Assembly: GCF_030005555.1 (NCBI RefSeq)
Contig: NZ_JASCQG010000003.1
Coordinates: 62,001-126,000, forward strand
Length of the DNA stretch: 64,000 nucleotides
Origin: Empedobacter sedimenti
GTDB taxonomy: Bacteria; Bacteroidota; Bacteroidia; Flavobacteriales; Weeksellaceae
Direction: 5' to 3'
Each line of letters starts with the position of its first letter. The first letter of the stretch is position 1. Under the pieces are notes generated by a model. It had not been told where the DNA came from, did no database searches, and saw nothing but the letters and a program-made list of their open reading frames with translations. A program made the position numbers and the translations under genes. Positions 1-9,400 of the stretch are shown piece by piece.

Positions 1-393
1 TTCAAATTTTAAAGAATCGTTTTCTTCATTGTAAACGTACTCACCTGCTAAAACTCCGTAATCCATAGCGATAGTTTTTGCGAAATCTGCAACAATTGGG
101 TAAGTTACACCTTCGATACCTCCGTTATCTTTTGCAGTGTTTAACCATGCTAAGTGCGTTTCTTCTGAATCTACAGAAGCAGCAATAACAACAGCATCTC
201 TTTTTTCGAATTCAGCTAATTTAGCTTGGAATGCGTGTAATTCTGTTGGACAAACGAATGTAAAATCTTTTGGATAAAAGAATAATACAATGTTTTTCTC
301 ACCAATTGGTAAAGAAAAATTTTCTACAATTTCGTCTCCATCAATTACTGCTGGCGCTGTGAATAAAGGCGCTTTTTTTCCTACTAATGACAT
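1..393 (-). CDS. Peroxiredoxin (AhpC/2-Cys Prx family), C-terminus outside the window
   Basis: The reverse strand encodes 131 residues beginning MSLVGKKAPLF and running off the left edge, so the resolving-cysteine half is missing. The protein is a thioredoxin-fold peroxidase that reduces hydrogen peroxide and organic hydroperoxides in the cytoplasm. The peroxidatic cysteine is C48 in the context FTFVCPTE, the standard 2-Cys Prx motif, preceded by FFYPKDF. The ATG at 393 fits the family's usual N-terminus. A TAnnTTTG promoter box lies about 77 nt upstream on the same strand, and ATAG/CTAT half-sites behind it could bind a peroxide regulator. The family is certain; whether it is typical AhpC or another 2-Cys subgroup cannot be told from the fragment. 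Confidence 0.93.
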   Translation of the reverse strand, partial: MSLVGKKAPLFTAPAVIDGDEIVENFSLPIGEKNIVLFFYPKDFTFVCPTELHAFQAKLAEFEKRDAVVIAASVDSEETHLAWLNTAKDNGGIEGVTYPIVADFAKTIAMDYGVLAGEYVYNEENDSLKFE

Positions 394-709
394 AATTTTA
401 ATTTTTATATTTTGTTTTATAATTCTCAATTTGATAAAACTACTTAAGTTTTTATCTCTTTTACTACTGCAAATTTAGTCCTATAACTCCATTTGTCAAT
501 AGATTTTCTATTTCTATTATAGATCAAACTATAAATATTATCTATTAGTTAAATTAATTATAATTATTCTAGATAATATATCTTGATCTACTATTACTGC
601 TAATTTACAAACTTCTTAAGCAAGAAAGTATGATTTCTCTTATGTTCACAATAATTTAAACTGATTAAATTTTTATTTCTATATTAGTAGAACTAAAAAA
701 ACACATGAT
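394..709. other. Non-coding divergent intergenic region
   Basis: This 316-base AT-rich gap separates the leftward peroxiredoxin gene from the rightward GLPGLI pair. It holds the peroxiredoxin promoter box (470-477) and a run of ATAG...CTAT half-sites at 499-511 and 519-532. I see no convincing TAnnTTTG box for the rightward genes and no credible small ORF. Confidence 0.6.
470..477 (-). promoter_or_regulatory. Promoter -7 box for the peroxiredoxin gene
   Basis: The reverse strand reads TAAATTTG, a perfect match to the Bacteroidota -7 consensus TAnnTTTG. It predicts a leader of about 70 nt before the ATG at 393. No clear TTTG -33 element was seen. Confidence 0.5.
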
Positions 710-1426
710 ATGCTAAAATTATTATTGCTACTACTTCCTATTATCACTTTTTCTCAAGATGCGGTTCGTGTAGAATATGAAGTTCGTCAAGAATTTGATC
801 GAAGTAATTTAAATCAAACTTCTGCTAAAATGGAAGAAATGCTTGTCAACTCGGAGAATTTAAGATCTTATTATGAGTTATTTGTAAATTCTACAAATTC
901 AAATTTTGTAAAAATAGAACGTATTAATAATGACCAACGTCGTGGAACTGCTTTTGGCTTAAGTAGTAATGTGAGTTCTAATATTTACAAAGATTTTAAA
1001 TCGAAAGAATTATATGAAAATAGTCAAATGAATCCCAAACTATTTATCAAAGATTCTATTCAGACTTTTCCTTGGGTGTTAAGTAAAGAAGAATCAACAA
1101 TTTTGGGTTATAAAGTGAGAAAAGCAACTTATACAAATCCTACACAAACTGTAGAAGCATGGTATGCATCTGATTTACCATTTCGTGACGGCCCTTCTCG
1201 TTTCAATGGTTTACCTGGGTTGATTTTAAAAATTAAATTCAAATTACCATTTGTAAGTGACATGGATACAAATGTAAGTTTTACTGCAATTGATGTAAAA
1301 CCGTACACAGGAAAAATTGAATTACCAAATAAATCAAAGAAAGTAACCAAAGAAGAATATGACAAAGAAATGGAGAAAAAATCGAGTAAGTTTTCTGGAA
1401 TTTATTCTGGTGTAGAGAAAGATTAA
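710..1426 (+). CDS. GLPGLI family exported protein (tandem copy 1)
   Basis: A 238-residue protein of the GLPGLI family, which is found in Bacteroidota and has no established function. A signal peptide is visible (MLKLLLLLLPIITFSQ, cleavage near residue 16), so it should be exported to the periplasm. The family core is present: ILGYKVRKAT (131-140), the Trp of VEAWYASDLP (W151) and the signature GLPGLI (167-172). It is followed 34 nt later by a close paralogue (1460-2179) with the same C-terminal tail SGIYSGVEKD, so the two are almost certainly a duplication and probably co-transcribed. No lipobox or transmembrane segment is seen beyond the signal. Family assignment is firm; the role is unknown. 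Confidence 0.88.
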   Translation: MLKLLLLLLPIITFSQDAVRVEYEVRQEFDRSNLNQTSAKMEEMLVNSENLRSYYELFVNSTNSNFVKIERINNDQRRGTAFGLSSNVSSNIYKDFKSKELYENSQMNPKLFIKDSIQTFPWVLSKEESTILGYKVRKATYTNPTQTVEAWYASDLPFRDGPSRFNGLPGLILKIKFKLPFVSDMDTNVSFTAIDVKPYTGKIELPNKSKKVTKEEYDKEMEKKSSKFSGIYSGVEKD

Positions 1427-1459
1427 AAATGTATATTTAAAATATTAAATTAACACTTT

Positions 1460-2179
1460 ATGCTAAAATACTTTTTCTTAATTCTTCCCATTATTGGTTT
1501 TTCACAAAAAGCTGTAAGAGTAGAATATGAAGTATATCAAAAATTTGATAGGTCTGTTATAAAACAACCTACATCAAAAGTGACAGAAATGCTTAATAAT
1601 TCGGATGATAAACGATATTATTATGAACTATTTGCAAATAACAATAACTCAAATTTTCATAAAATAGATCAAATAAATAATGCACAAAATCGAGCTACAT
1701 CAGCCATAGGATTACCAACTATAATTAGTTCAGATATTTACAAAGATTTTAAATCGAAAGAATTATATGAAAATAATGAGATGAAACCTAAGTTGTTTAT
1801 AAAGGATTCAATTCAAACATTTCCGTGGGTTTTGAGCAAGGAAGAAACAACAATATTAGGTTATAGAGTTAGAAAAGCAACTTATACCAATCCGACGCAA
1901 ACCGTAGAAGCATGGTATGCACCAGATTTACCTTTTCGAGATGGTCCTTCTCGTTTCAATGGTTTGCCGGGTCTTATTCTACAAATTAATTTTGAAGTAA
2001 CGATGGCAGTTAACTTTGTATCAAATGTTAGCTTTACCGCAATTGATGTTAAACCATATAATGGTGTAATTGAATTACCAAAGAAGGCAATAAAAGTAAG
2101 TAAAGAAGAGTTTAATCAAGAAATAGAAAAAAAATCGAGTAAGTTTTCTGGAATTTATTCTGGTGTAGAGAAAGATTAA
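1460..2179 (+). CDS. GLPGLI family exported protein (tandem copy 2)
   Basis: A 239-residue paralogue of the preceding gene, with signal peptide MLKYFFLILPIIGFSQ and the same core: ILGYRVRKAT, VEAWYAPDLP and RFNGLPGLILQI. Divergence is uneven. Some blocks are identical at DNA level, for example 54 bp at the 3' end, while the region around the first 100 residues differs clearly. That pattern fits duplication followed by gene conversion or selective constraint. The gene ends just before a strong bidirectional terminator at 2181-2210. Function is unknown. Confidence 0.88.
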   Translation: MLKYFFLILPIIGFSQKAVRVEYEVYQKFDRSVIKQPTSKVTEMLNNSDDKRYYYELFANNNNSNFHKIDQINNAQNRATSAIGLPTIISSDIYKDFKSKELYENNEMKPKLFIKDSIQTFPWVLSKEETTILGYRVRKATYTNPTQTVEAWYAPDLPFRDGPSRFNGLPGLILQINFEVTMAVNFVSNVSFTAIDVKPYNGVIELPKKAIKVSKEEFNQEIEKKSSKFSGIYSGVEKD

Positions 2180-2180
2180 A

Positions 2181-2210
2181 AAAGGATTTCTGTTTTAGAA
2201 ATCCTTTTGT
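2181..2210. terminator. Bidirectional intrinsic terminator
   Basis: A 10-bp perfect stem AAAGGATTTC/GAAATCCTTT (2181-2190 with 2198-2207) has a 7-nt loop. T-runs on either strand serve the GLPGLI pair and the converging lipoprotein gene. Confidence 0.85.
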
Positions 2211-2211
2211 A

Positions 2212-2556
2212 TTAATTATATTGCGCAAAGCAAACTTCTATCACTTCGTCATTAAACTTGCAATTAGACAAATTTAGTGTAATCGTTTTTTTTCCAGGAG
2301 TAGCCGTGTATAATTCTGAATGAATGATATAAGTTTTGGTAGAGCTTTTAAATTTAAACTCAAAATATCCTTTCTCATTCAACAAACCTTGGTTATCGTA
2401 AGTAATGGTATAATTACAATTATTCAAAGTTTTATTCCAACCAGAAACCGCTACAATCATCGAGCAAGATAAATAGTTAGTATCATTATCTTCTTGCCAA
2501 AGACAAGATTGAAAACTGAATAAAAAGACTAAGAAACTATATTTTATATACTTCAT
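2212..2556 (-). CDS. Small hypothetical lipoprotein
   Basis: A 114-residue protein with a lipoprotein-type signal: hydrophobic residues 8-15 followed by SFQSC, giving a putative lipidated Cys18. The mature part is rich in Thr and Asn, with several Cys (WQEDNDTNYLSC, NNCNYTITYDN, LSNCKF, EVCFAQYN) that could form disulfides. I do not recognise the family. Its 5' end overlaps the 3' end of mutS2 by 20 nt, so it is probably the last gene of that transcript, and it ends 2 nt before a strong terminator. A small outer-membrane or periplasmic lipoprotein is the safest description. Confidence 0.7.
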   Translation of the reverse strand: MKYIKYSFLVFLFSFQSCLWQEDNDTNYLSCSMIVAVSGWNKTLNNCNYTITYDNQGLLNEKGYFEFKFKSSTKTYIIHSELYTATPGKKTITLNLSNCKFNDEVIEVCFAQYN

Positions 2557-4684
2557 TAACGTTGATTTGAGTTGTAAATAAGCCGTAATTTACAAAAACA
2601 ATATCTTTCTTTAGCTTATCAATTGTCCCGACACTTGATGATCCATGTATTTTTACTCGGTCACCCACTTTTAATGCATCAATTTTCTTTTGAGTAGCCG
2701 CTTTTTCTTTCTTTTCGATAACTTCTTTTTGTTGAAAAATCGTTTCAGAATTTTCTTTTAATTCACGCTTTACTTCTTTCTCTACAATTTTTTCAATTTT
2801 CTTTAATTGCTGAACTTCTTTCGTTTTTTTCGAATTCTCCATTTCAATTAATTTCAAAAAATTAGCAATCATTTGCTTTTTATTCTTTGTTTTAAGATAA
2901 GAATCCGCCATATCCGAAATACGTTCTCCGAGCTTCAAACGTTTTTGTTCACGATCATATAATTGCTGAAAATCATATAGTTTTTGTTGAATTTTCTCGT
3001 TTGTTTGTTCTAATTTTTCATTATGTTCAATATTCGTTTCGCGCAATTCTTCAACATGATCTTTTGTCTTCTGAATTTCAAATTTTTCTTGTTGAAGTTT
3101 CAAAATCGTTTTGTCTAAACTAACTTTATCACTTTCAACCTTTTTCTTTGCACGATTAATCAAACGAAACGGAATTTTATTTTTTTCCGCAACCTCAAAT
3201 GTAAACGAACTTCCAGCTTGTCCAATTTCCAAACGATAAAGTGGCTCTAATGATTTTTTATCAAACAACATACATGCATTTATCGCTTCTGGTAAACTTT
3301 CTGCACTCAATTTGATGTTTGTGTAATGTGTTGTGAAAACACCGAACGAATTACGTTCATAAAATTCTTCAAAGAAAACTTCAGCCAATGCTCCACCCAA
3401 TTCAGGATCAGAACCTGTACCAAATTCATCAACTAACAACAAAGTTTTTTCGTCAGCATTCTTCAAGAAATACGACATCTGTTTTAGACGATAGCTGTAG
3501 GTTGATAAATGATTTTCGATAGATTGATTATCGCCAATATCTGTAAAAATTTGATTAAAGAAACCAAACTGACTTTCATCTTTTACTGGAACTAAAATTC
3601 CACTCTGAATCATAATTTGAAGTAAACCAATTGTTTTCAGTGTAATTGATTTTCCTCCAGCATTTGGACCAGAAATAATGATAATTCGACAATCTTCATT
3701 AATTTCTAAACTTTGCGGAATCGTTTTTTGTTCTTTTCGTTTATTGTTAAGATATAAAACAGGATGAAATGCATCAACTAATTTAATGATTCTATTTTCC
3801 GAAAGTTGTGGTAAAACTCCATTGATTAAAAAAGCATAATTTGCCTTAGCTTGCGTAAAATCGATGTATTCCAAAAATGTTTGATATTCTTCAAGATTTG
3901 GCTTGTATTCAGCAATTTGAGCTGTTAAATCCAACAAAATCTGAATAATCAAATGTTTTTCTTCTTCCTTCAATTCTTCCCATTCGCGACGAGGATTCTG
4001 AACACTTTCTGGCTCTATAAACGTAATTGATCCAGTTTTTGAAGTTCCTAAAAATTGTCCTTTAACACGTTTTCTCAAAGCAGACTTTACTGCCAAAACG
4101 CGACGATTACCGACAACAGATTCTCTGATATCATCTAAATAATCCGAATGATATGACATCGATTTATTGAACAATTCAGTGATTTTTCCATTCAAATGAC
4201 GTAAACGATCTCGTACAATTTTCAGTTCTGGACTTGCATCGTCTTTTATTTCTCCAAATTTATTGAACACTTGATCGATTAATTTAACGATATTCTTCTC
4301 GTATGTAACCGTTGACGCTTTTTCAAATAAAACAGGCGCATATTCGTTGAAAGTCGTCAGATATTTCAAGATTTCTTTTACCTGAAGCGCATTTGCCTTT
4401 ATTTTGAAGAACTCTTCTGCAGGTAAATAGTAATTTTCGATTTCTAATCGGCTTAGATTTTCATCTAAAATATAATATTCTGAAAAAGGAACACGATTTC
4501 CAGTTTCAAAACTTGTTAAAAATTCATTTGTAGTTTGAAGATCTTGAATTAATAATTCATAATTTTCGTATGGTTTTAAGTTGAAAATAAATTCTTCAAC
4601 CTTTTCTGTATAAGCAAATTCTGCGATTTCTTTCTGAATCGCATTAAATTCTAAATCTTTTAAAGTTTGTTCTGATATTTGCAT
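2537..4684 (-). CDS. mutS2: MutS2-type ATPase without Smr domain
   Basis: A 715-residue MutS2-family protein. The MutS core and clamp region is followed by the ABC-type ATPase with Walker A GPNAGGKS (339-346) and Walker B/signature LLLVDEFGTGSDPELGGAL. A long charged coiled coil comes next, then a short SH3/KOW-like end (KVGDRVKIHGSSSVGTI). In Firmicutes MutS2 the C-terminus carries an Smr nuclease domain; here the protein stops at NEVYKI and none is present. MutS2 proteins act on branched DNA or stalled ribosomes depending on lineage, so the precise role here is open. A promoter box ends 6 nt before the ATG, implying a nearly leaderless mRNA. The gene is divergent from ung. Confidence 0.9.
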   Translation of the reverse strand: MQISEQTLKDLEFNAIQKEIAEFAYTEKVEEFIFNLKPYENYELLIQDLQTTNEFLTSFETGNRVPFSEYYILDENLSRLEIENYYLPAEEFFKIKANALQVKEILKYLTTFNEYAPVLFEKASTVTYEKNIVKLIDQVFNKFGEIKDDASPELKIVRDRLRHLNGKITELFNKSMSYHSDYLDDIRESVVGNRRVLAVKSALRKRVKGQFLGTSKTGSITFIEPESVQNPRREWEELKEEEKHLIIQILLDLTAQIAEYKPNLEEYQTFLEYIDFTQAKANYAFLINGVLPQLSENRIIKLVDAFHPVLYLNNKRKEQKTIPQSLEINEDCRIIIISGPNAGGKSITLKTIGLLQIMIQSGILVPVKDESQFGFFNQIFTDIGDNQSIENHLSTYSYRLKQMSYFLKNADEKTLLLVDEFGTGSDPELGGALAEVFFEEFYERNSFGVFTTHYTNIKLSAESLPEAINACMLFDKKSLEPLYRLEIGQAGSSFTFEVAEKNKIPFRLINRAKKKVESDKVSLDKTILKLQQEKFEIQKTKDHVEELRETNIEHNEKLEQTNEKIQQKLYDFQQLYDREQKRLKLGERISDMADSYLKTKNKKQMIANFLKLIEMENSKKTKEVQQLKKIEKIVEKEVKRELKENSETIFQQKEVIEKKEKAATQKKIDALKVGDRVKIHGSSSVGTIDKLKKDIVFVNYGLFTTQINVNEVYKI

Positions 4685-4689
4685 TAATG

Positions 4690-4720
4690 CAAAATTACGG
4701 ATAAATTTATTGTCTCAAAA
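4690..4720 (-). promoter_or_regulatory. mutS2 promoter (-33 and -7 elements)
   Basis: On the reverse strand TTTTG (4720-4716) is followed after 18 nt by TAATTTTG (4697-4690), a close match to the Bacteroidota TTTG-N17..19-TAnnTTTG promoter. Only 5 nt separate the -7 box from the ATG at 4684. Confidence 0.6.
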
Positions 4721-4728
4721 ATCAGAAA

Positions 4729-5400
4729 ATGGATTTAGCATTAGATACTTCTTGGAAAGAAGTTTTAAAGAGTGAATTTGATGAAAATTATTTTAAAAAT
4801 TTGATTGAATTTGTGCAAAATGAATACAACACAAAGACAATTTATCCTCCACAATCAGAAATTTTTGCAGCATTTCATTATACAGATTTTGAAGATGTAA
4901 AAGTCGTTATTTTAGGACAAGATCCTTATCATGGAGAAGGTCAAGCAAATGGTTTATCTTTTTCTGTTGCAGACGGAGTAAAACTACCACCAAGTTTGCG
5001 TAATATTTACAAAGAATTGAATGATGATTTGGGAATAGAAATTTCAACTTCTGGTAATCTTGAAGCTTGGGCAAAACAAGGCGTTTTACTACTGAATGCC
5101 ACCTTAACTGTAGAAGCGACTAAAGCGGGTTCTCATCAAAAGAAAGGTTGGGAAAAGTTTACAGATGCTGTAATACAAAAACTATCTGACAAAAAAGAGA
5201 ACATAGTTTTTATACTATGGGGTGCTTACGCACAAAAGAAAGGTGCAAAAATTGATCGAACGAAACATTTAGTTATAGAAACTGCTCATCCTTCTCCATT
5301 AGGAGCTTACCGAGGTTTTTGGGGCAGTAAACCTTTTTCTACAACCAATCAATTTCTTGAATCAAAAAAAATTTCGGAGATTGATTGGCAGATACAATAA
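4729..5400 (+). CDS. ung: Uracil-DNA glycosylase (family 1)
   Basis: A 223-residue family 1 uracil-DNA glycosylase, which removes uracil from DNA as the first step of base-excision repair. The water-activating motif GQDPYHG (63-69, catalytic D65) and the DNA-intercalating motif HPSPLGAYRG near the C-terminus are both intact, and the length is normal for the family. It is divergent from mutS2, with 44 nt between the starts, and converges on the MerR-type gene with only 4 nt between stop codons and no obvious terminator. Confidence 0.97.
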   Translation: MDLALDTSWKEVLKSEFDENYFKNLIEFVQNEYNTKTIYPPQSEIFAAFHYTDFEDVKVVILGQDPYHGEGQANGLSFSVADGVKLPPSLRNIYKELNDDLGIEISTSGNLEAWAKQGVLLLNATLTVEATKAGSHQKKGWEKFTDAVIQKLSDKKENIVFILWGAYAQKKGAKIDRTKHLVIETAHPSPLGAYRGFWGSKPFSTTNQFLESKKISEIDWQIQ

Positions 5401-5404
5401 ATTA

Positions 5405-6307
5405 TCACATTACCATTACTCGATGTAGATAATCGTTAATTTCTTTCGGATTATTAACATTGATATAAGCTACTTCGTCTGTAATTTTCTCTTTCAATTT
5501 TTCATAAGTAGCAACAAAAATGGTAGCTTCAGGTAAATGTTTTTTAATTAAGATCAAATAATCTTTCAAAATATCAAGATCAGTTTGTTTACTTATATAG
5601 GTAAAAACATGAGTGATATTGATATTTTCTAAACATTCGTTAATGATGCTTAATTCTTGATTTTCGCCCAAATAAATACATTTTTCACTATTAGCTTTTA
5701 ACAAAAGATAAGTATACAACAATTCTATATCATGAAATTCTGTCTTTGGTAAAAATAACAACCATTTTCGATCTGCATTTTCGATAAACTGTGTTGACTT
5801 GATTAGATAGAATAAATGTTTTCTAATTAAGTTTTTAGAAAATGACTTGATTGATTCTTGAACTGTATGCATTTCAAGAATCTCTGACATTGTACTAATA
5901 AAAGGAAAAACTATTTCTAAACAACATTTTTGAATACCTTCTTTCTTGAAACAAATGGTAAGAATTGTATCAAAAAATTTTGAATCAAATGAAAAACAAG
6001 AGTAAATAAGTAAATGAATTAAAGGTTTATAATCTTTACTTTTTTGAAGATAATTCTGAATCTCAAACTCTGTTTTAATCTGTAATTCTTGTAATAAGTT
6101 TGTACTAAGCTTTTCTACAGTATACTTACTATTAGAATTAATTAAAAATGAAATAATAATTAATTTCTTTAAATCATCTTGATTAAAAATTGAGTTTCGA
6201 TCTATTTTTTCTTCTCTAAATATTTTAAATTTTTTATTCCATAAAACAATCATTTGTTCATCTAATCCAGAAAACTGAACTAAATTTTTAAGTGTGTAAC
6301 TATACAT
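5405..6307 (-). CDS. MerR-type regulator with degenerate B12-binding-like region
   Basis: A 300-residue protein laid out like CarH/LitR regulators: an N-terminal MerR-like winged helix (YSYTLKNLVQFSGLDEQMIVLWNKK), a helical middle and a C-terminal Rossmann-like domain. The C-terminal region keeps E-x-H (E190, H192) and CIYLG, resembling the E/D-x-H-x-x-G cobalamin signature, but the Gly is replaced. The helical-bundle W-x9-EH motif that caps adenosylcobalamin in CarH is not recognisable (ES at 151-152). It sits divergently beside the B12-dependent mutase icmF, which makes it a candidate regulator of that gene. Whether it binds cobalamin is uncertain. Divergence from typical MerR proteins is marked, so the call rests on architecture more than identity. 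Confidence 0.65.
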   Translation of the reverse strand: MYSYTLKNLVQFSGLDEQMIVLWNKKFKIFREEKIDRNSIFNQDDLKKLIIISFLINSNSKYTVEKLSTNLLQELQIKTEFEIQNYLQKSKDYKPLIHLLIYSCFSFDSKFFDTILTICFKKEGIQKCCLEIVFPFISTMSEILEMHTVQESIKSFSKNLIRKHLFYLIKSTQFIENADRKWLLFLPKTEFHDIELLYTYLLLKANSEKCIYLGENQELSIINECLENINITHVFTYISKQTDLDILKDYLILIKKHLPEATIFVATYEKLKEKITDEVAYINVNNPKEINDYLHRVMVM

Positions 6308-6493
6308 TGTAGAGATTTCTATATACTAATACCATAATAAAGTTAATGATATATTGTAAATAAAAAATATTTTTTTTTGGTATATTATTAATAAATCATC
6401 CTACTTGTGCTTAATATGATAATAATGTCTTATTTTTTTAGTACAAAAAATAACTATCTTAGCAATAGTCATAGAAATCAAAAGCACAAATAA

Positions 6494-9400
6494 ATGTCAC
6501 AAATAACACAAGAAGAGAAAAAAGAAAAATTTGTACATCCTGTACAAGAAGTTTATCATCCAAAAAATAAAATTAGAATTGTTACTGCAGCAGCTCTATT
6601 TGATGGGCACGATGCCGCAATCAACATCATGCGCCGTATCATTCAATCAACTGGATGTGAGGTTATTCATTTAGGTCACGATAAGTCTGTTGAAGATGTA
6701 GTAAACACAGCTATTCAGGAAGATGCAAATGCAATTGCAATGACGTCTTACCAAGGTGGTCACAACGAATATTTCAAATATATGTACGATTTGCTTCAAG
6801 AAAAAGGAGCTGGTCATATCCGCATCGTTGGTGGTGGTGGTGGAGTAATTTTACCATCGGAAATCAAAGAATTGATGGATTACGGAATTACGCGTTTATA
6901 CTCTCCTGATGATGGTCGCGAATTGGGTTTACAAGGAATGATTAATGATATGGTGGAGAAAGCAGATTTTCCGACAGGATCATTAGAATTACCAGAAGGA
7001 AAAGATGTGTATCAATCATTACAAGATAAAGATATCACGACGATTGCACGATTAATTTCGTTGGCAGAAAACCGTGAAGAAGACTTTTTGAAAGCATTTG
7101 ATTTTGATAAAGTTGCTGATAAATCTGCGCCAGTTTTAGGAATAACAGGAACAGGTGGAGCAGGAAAATCGTCAATGGTTGACGAATTAGTACGTCGTTT
7201 CTTGATTGATTTTCCAGAAAAATCGATTGCTTTGGTTTCTGTCGATCCATCGAAAAAGAAAACAGGTGGCGCTTTGTTAGGAGATCGTATTCGTATGAAT
7301 TCGATTAATAATCCGCGCGTATATATGCGTTCATTGGCAACTCGTCAATCAAATTTAGCGTTATCGAAATATGTAGAGGAAGCAATTCAAGTATTGAAAG
7401 CGGCGAAATACGATTTGATTATTTTAGAAACTTCTGGAATTGGACAGTCTGATACCGAAATTTTAGATCATTCGGATGCTTCATTGTACATTATGACGCC
7501 AGAATTTGGTGCTGCAACGCAATTGGAAAAGATTGATATGTTAGATTTTGCTGATATTGTTGCGATTAACAAATTCGATAAACGTGGCGCTTTAGATGCA
7601 TTGCGCGATGTGAAAAAACAATACCAACGCAATCATAATCTTTGGGATGTAAACCCTGATGAAATGCCAGTTTTTGGTACGATTGCTTCTCAATTTAACG
7701 ATCCAGGAACTAATCAATTATACAAGTCAATCATTGATAAAGTGGTTGAGAAAGCAGGTGCTGATTTGAAATCTTCTTTTGAAATTACAAAAGAGATGTC
7801 AGAGAAAATCTTCGTGATTCCACCGTCAAGAACGCGTTATTTATCAGAGATTGCAGAAAATAATCGTGGATATGATGTTCGTGCAAATGCACAGAAAGAT
7901 GTTGCGCAAAAACTATATGGTTTCTTTAAAACAATTGAAACACTTTCTGGAAAAACGCCAACGATTTCTCAACACGGAATCGATATTTCTGGAACAGAAA
8001 ATGCTGATTTAGTTAAAGTTCTTTTAGCTGAATTTGACAAATTAAAAATGAATTTAGATCCTTTCAACTGGGAAGTAATCACGACTTGGGACGAAAAGGT
8101 AAATAAATATAAAAATCCGGTTTACACATTTAAAGTGCGTGATAAAGAAATAAAAATTCAGACACATTCTGAGTCTTTATCGCACTTACAAATCCCTAAA
8201 ATTGCGTTACCTAAGTACGAAGCTTGGGGCGATATTTTACGTTGGGTGTTGCAAGAAAATGTTCCAGGCGAGTTTCCATTTACTTCAGGATTGTATCCTT
8301 TCAAACGTGAAGGAGAAGATCCAACGCGTATGTTTGCGGGTGAAGGAGGTCCAGAGCGTACCAATCGTCGTTTCCATTATGTATCGAAAGGAATGCCTGC
8401 AAAACGTTTGTCTACAGCTTTTGACTCGGTAACTTTATATGGAAATGATCCAGGTCATCGTCCTGATATTTACGGAAAAATTGGTAATGCTGGAGTTTCG
8501 ATTTGTTGTTTAGATGATGCGAAGAAATTATATTCTGGTTTCGATTTATCGCATGCAGCAACTTCGGTTTCAATGACGATTAACGGGCCAGCGCCTATGT
8601 TATTAGGTTTCTTTATGAATGCCGCAATTGATCAAAATTGTGAAAAATACATCAAAGAAAATGGTTTAGAAGCTGAAATTGAAGCAAAAACCAAAGCTAT
8701 TTACGAAGATAAAGGTTTGGAAAGACCTCGTTACAATGGCGATTTACCAGAAGGAAATGATGGTTTAGGATTGATGCTTTTAGGTGTAACGGGAGATCAG
8801 GTTTTACCTGCTGATGTATATGCTGAAATCAAGAAAAATACCTTGGCGCAAGTTCGTGGAACGGTTCAGGCAGATATTTTGAAAGAAGATCAAGCTCAAA
8901 ATACATGTATTTTCTCAACTGAATTTGCGTTGCGTTTGATGGGTGATGTGCAAGAATATTTCATCAATCAAAATGTTCGTAATTTCTATTCAGTATCAAT
9001 TTCTGGTTACCATATTGCAGAGGCTGGTGCAAATCCTATTTCGCAGTTGGCGTTTACTTTGGCAAACGGATTTACGTATGTTGAGTATTATTTATCTCGT
9101 GGAATGGATATCAATGCATTTGGACCAAACTTATCGTTTTTCTTCTCAAATGGTATCGATCCAGAATATTCTGTAATTGGTCGTGTGGCGCGTAAAATTT
9201 GGGCAAAAGCCTTGAAAAATAAATACGGTGCTAATGAGCGTGCACAAATGTTGAAATATCATATTCAAACTTCTGGTCGTTCGTTACATGCGCAAGAAAT
9301 TGATTTTAATGATATTCGTACTACGTTACAAGCCTTATACGCAATTTACGATAACTGTAACTCATTACATACCAATGCGTATGATGAAGCGATTACAACA

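Noticed and set aside
6308-6493. Possible cobalamin riboswitch upstream of icmF
   Set aside because: No B12-box-like sequence or long structured leader is visible in the 186-nt gap.
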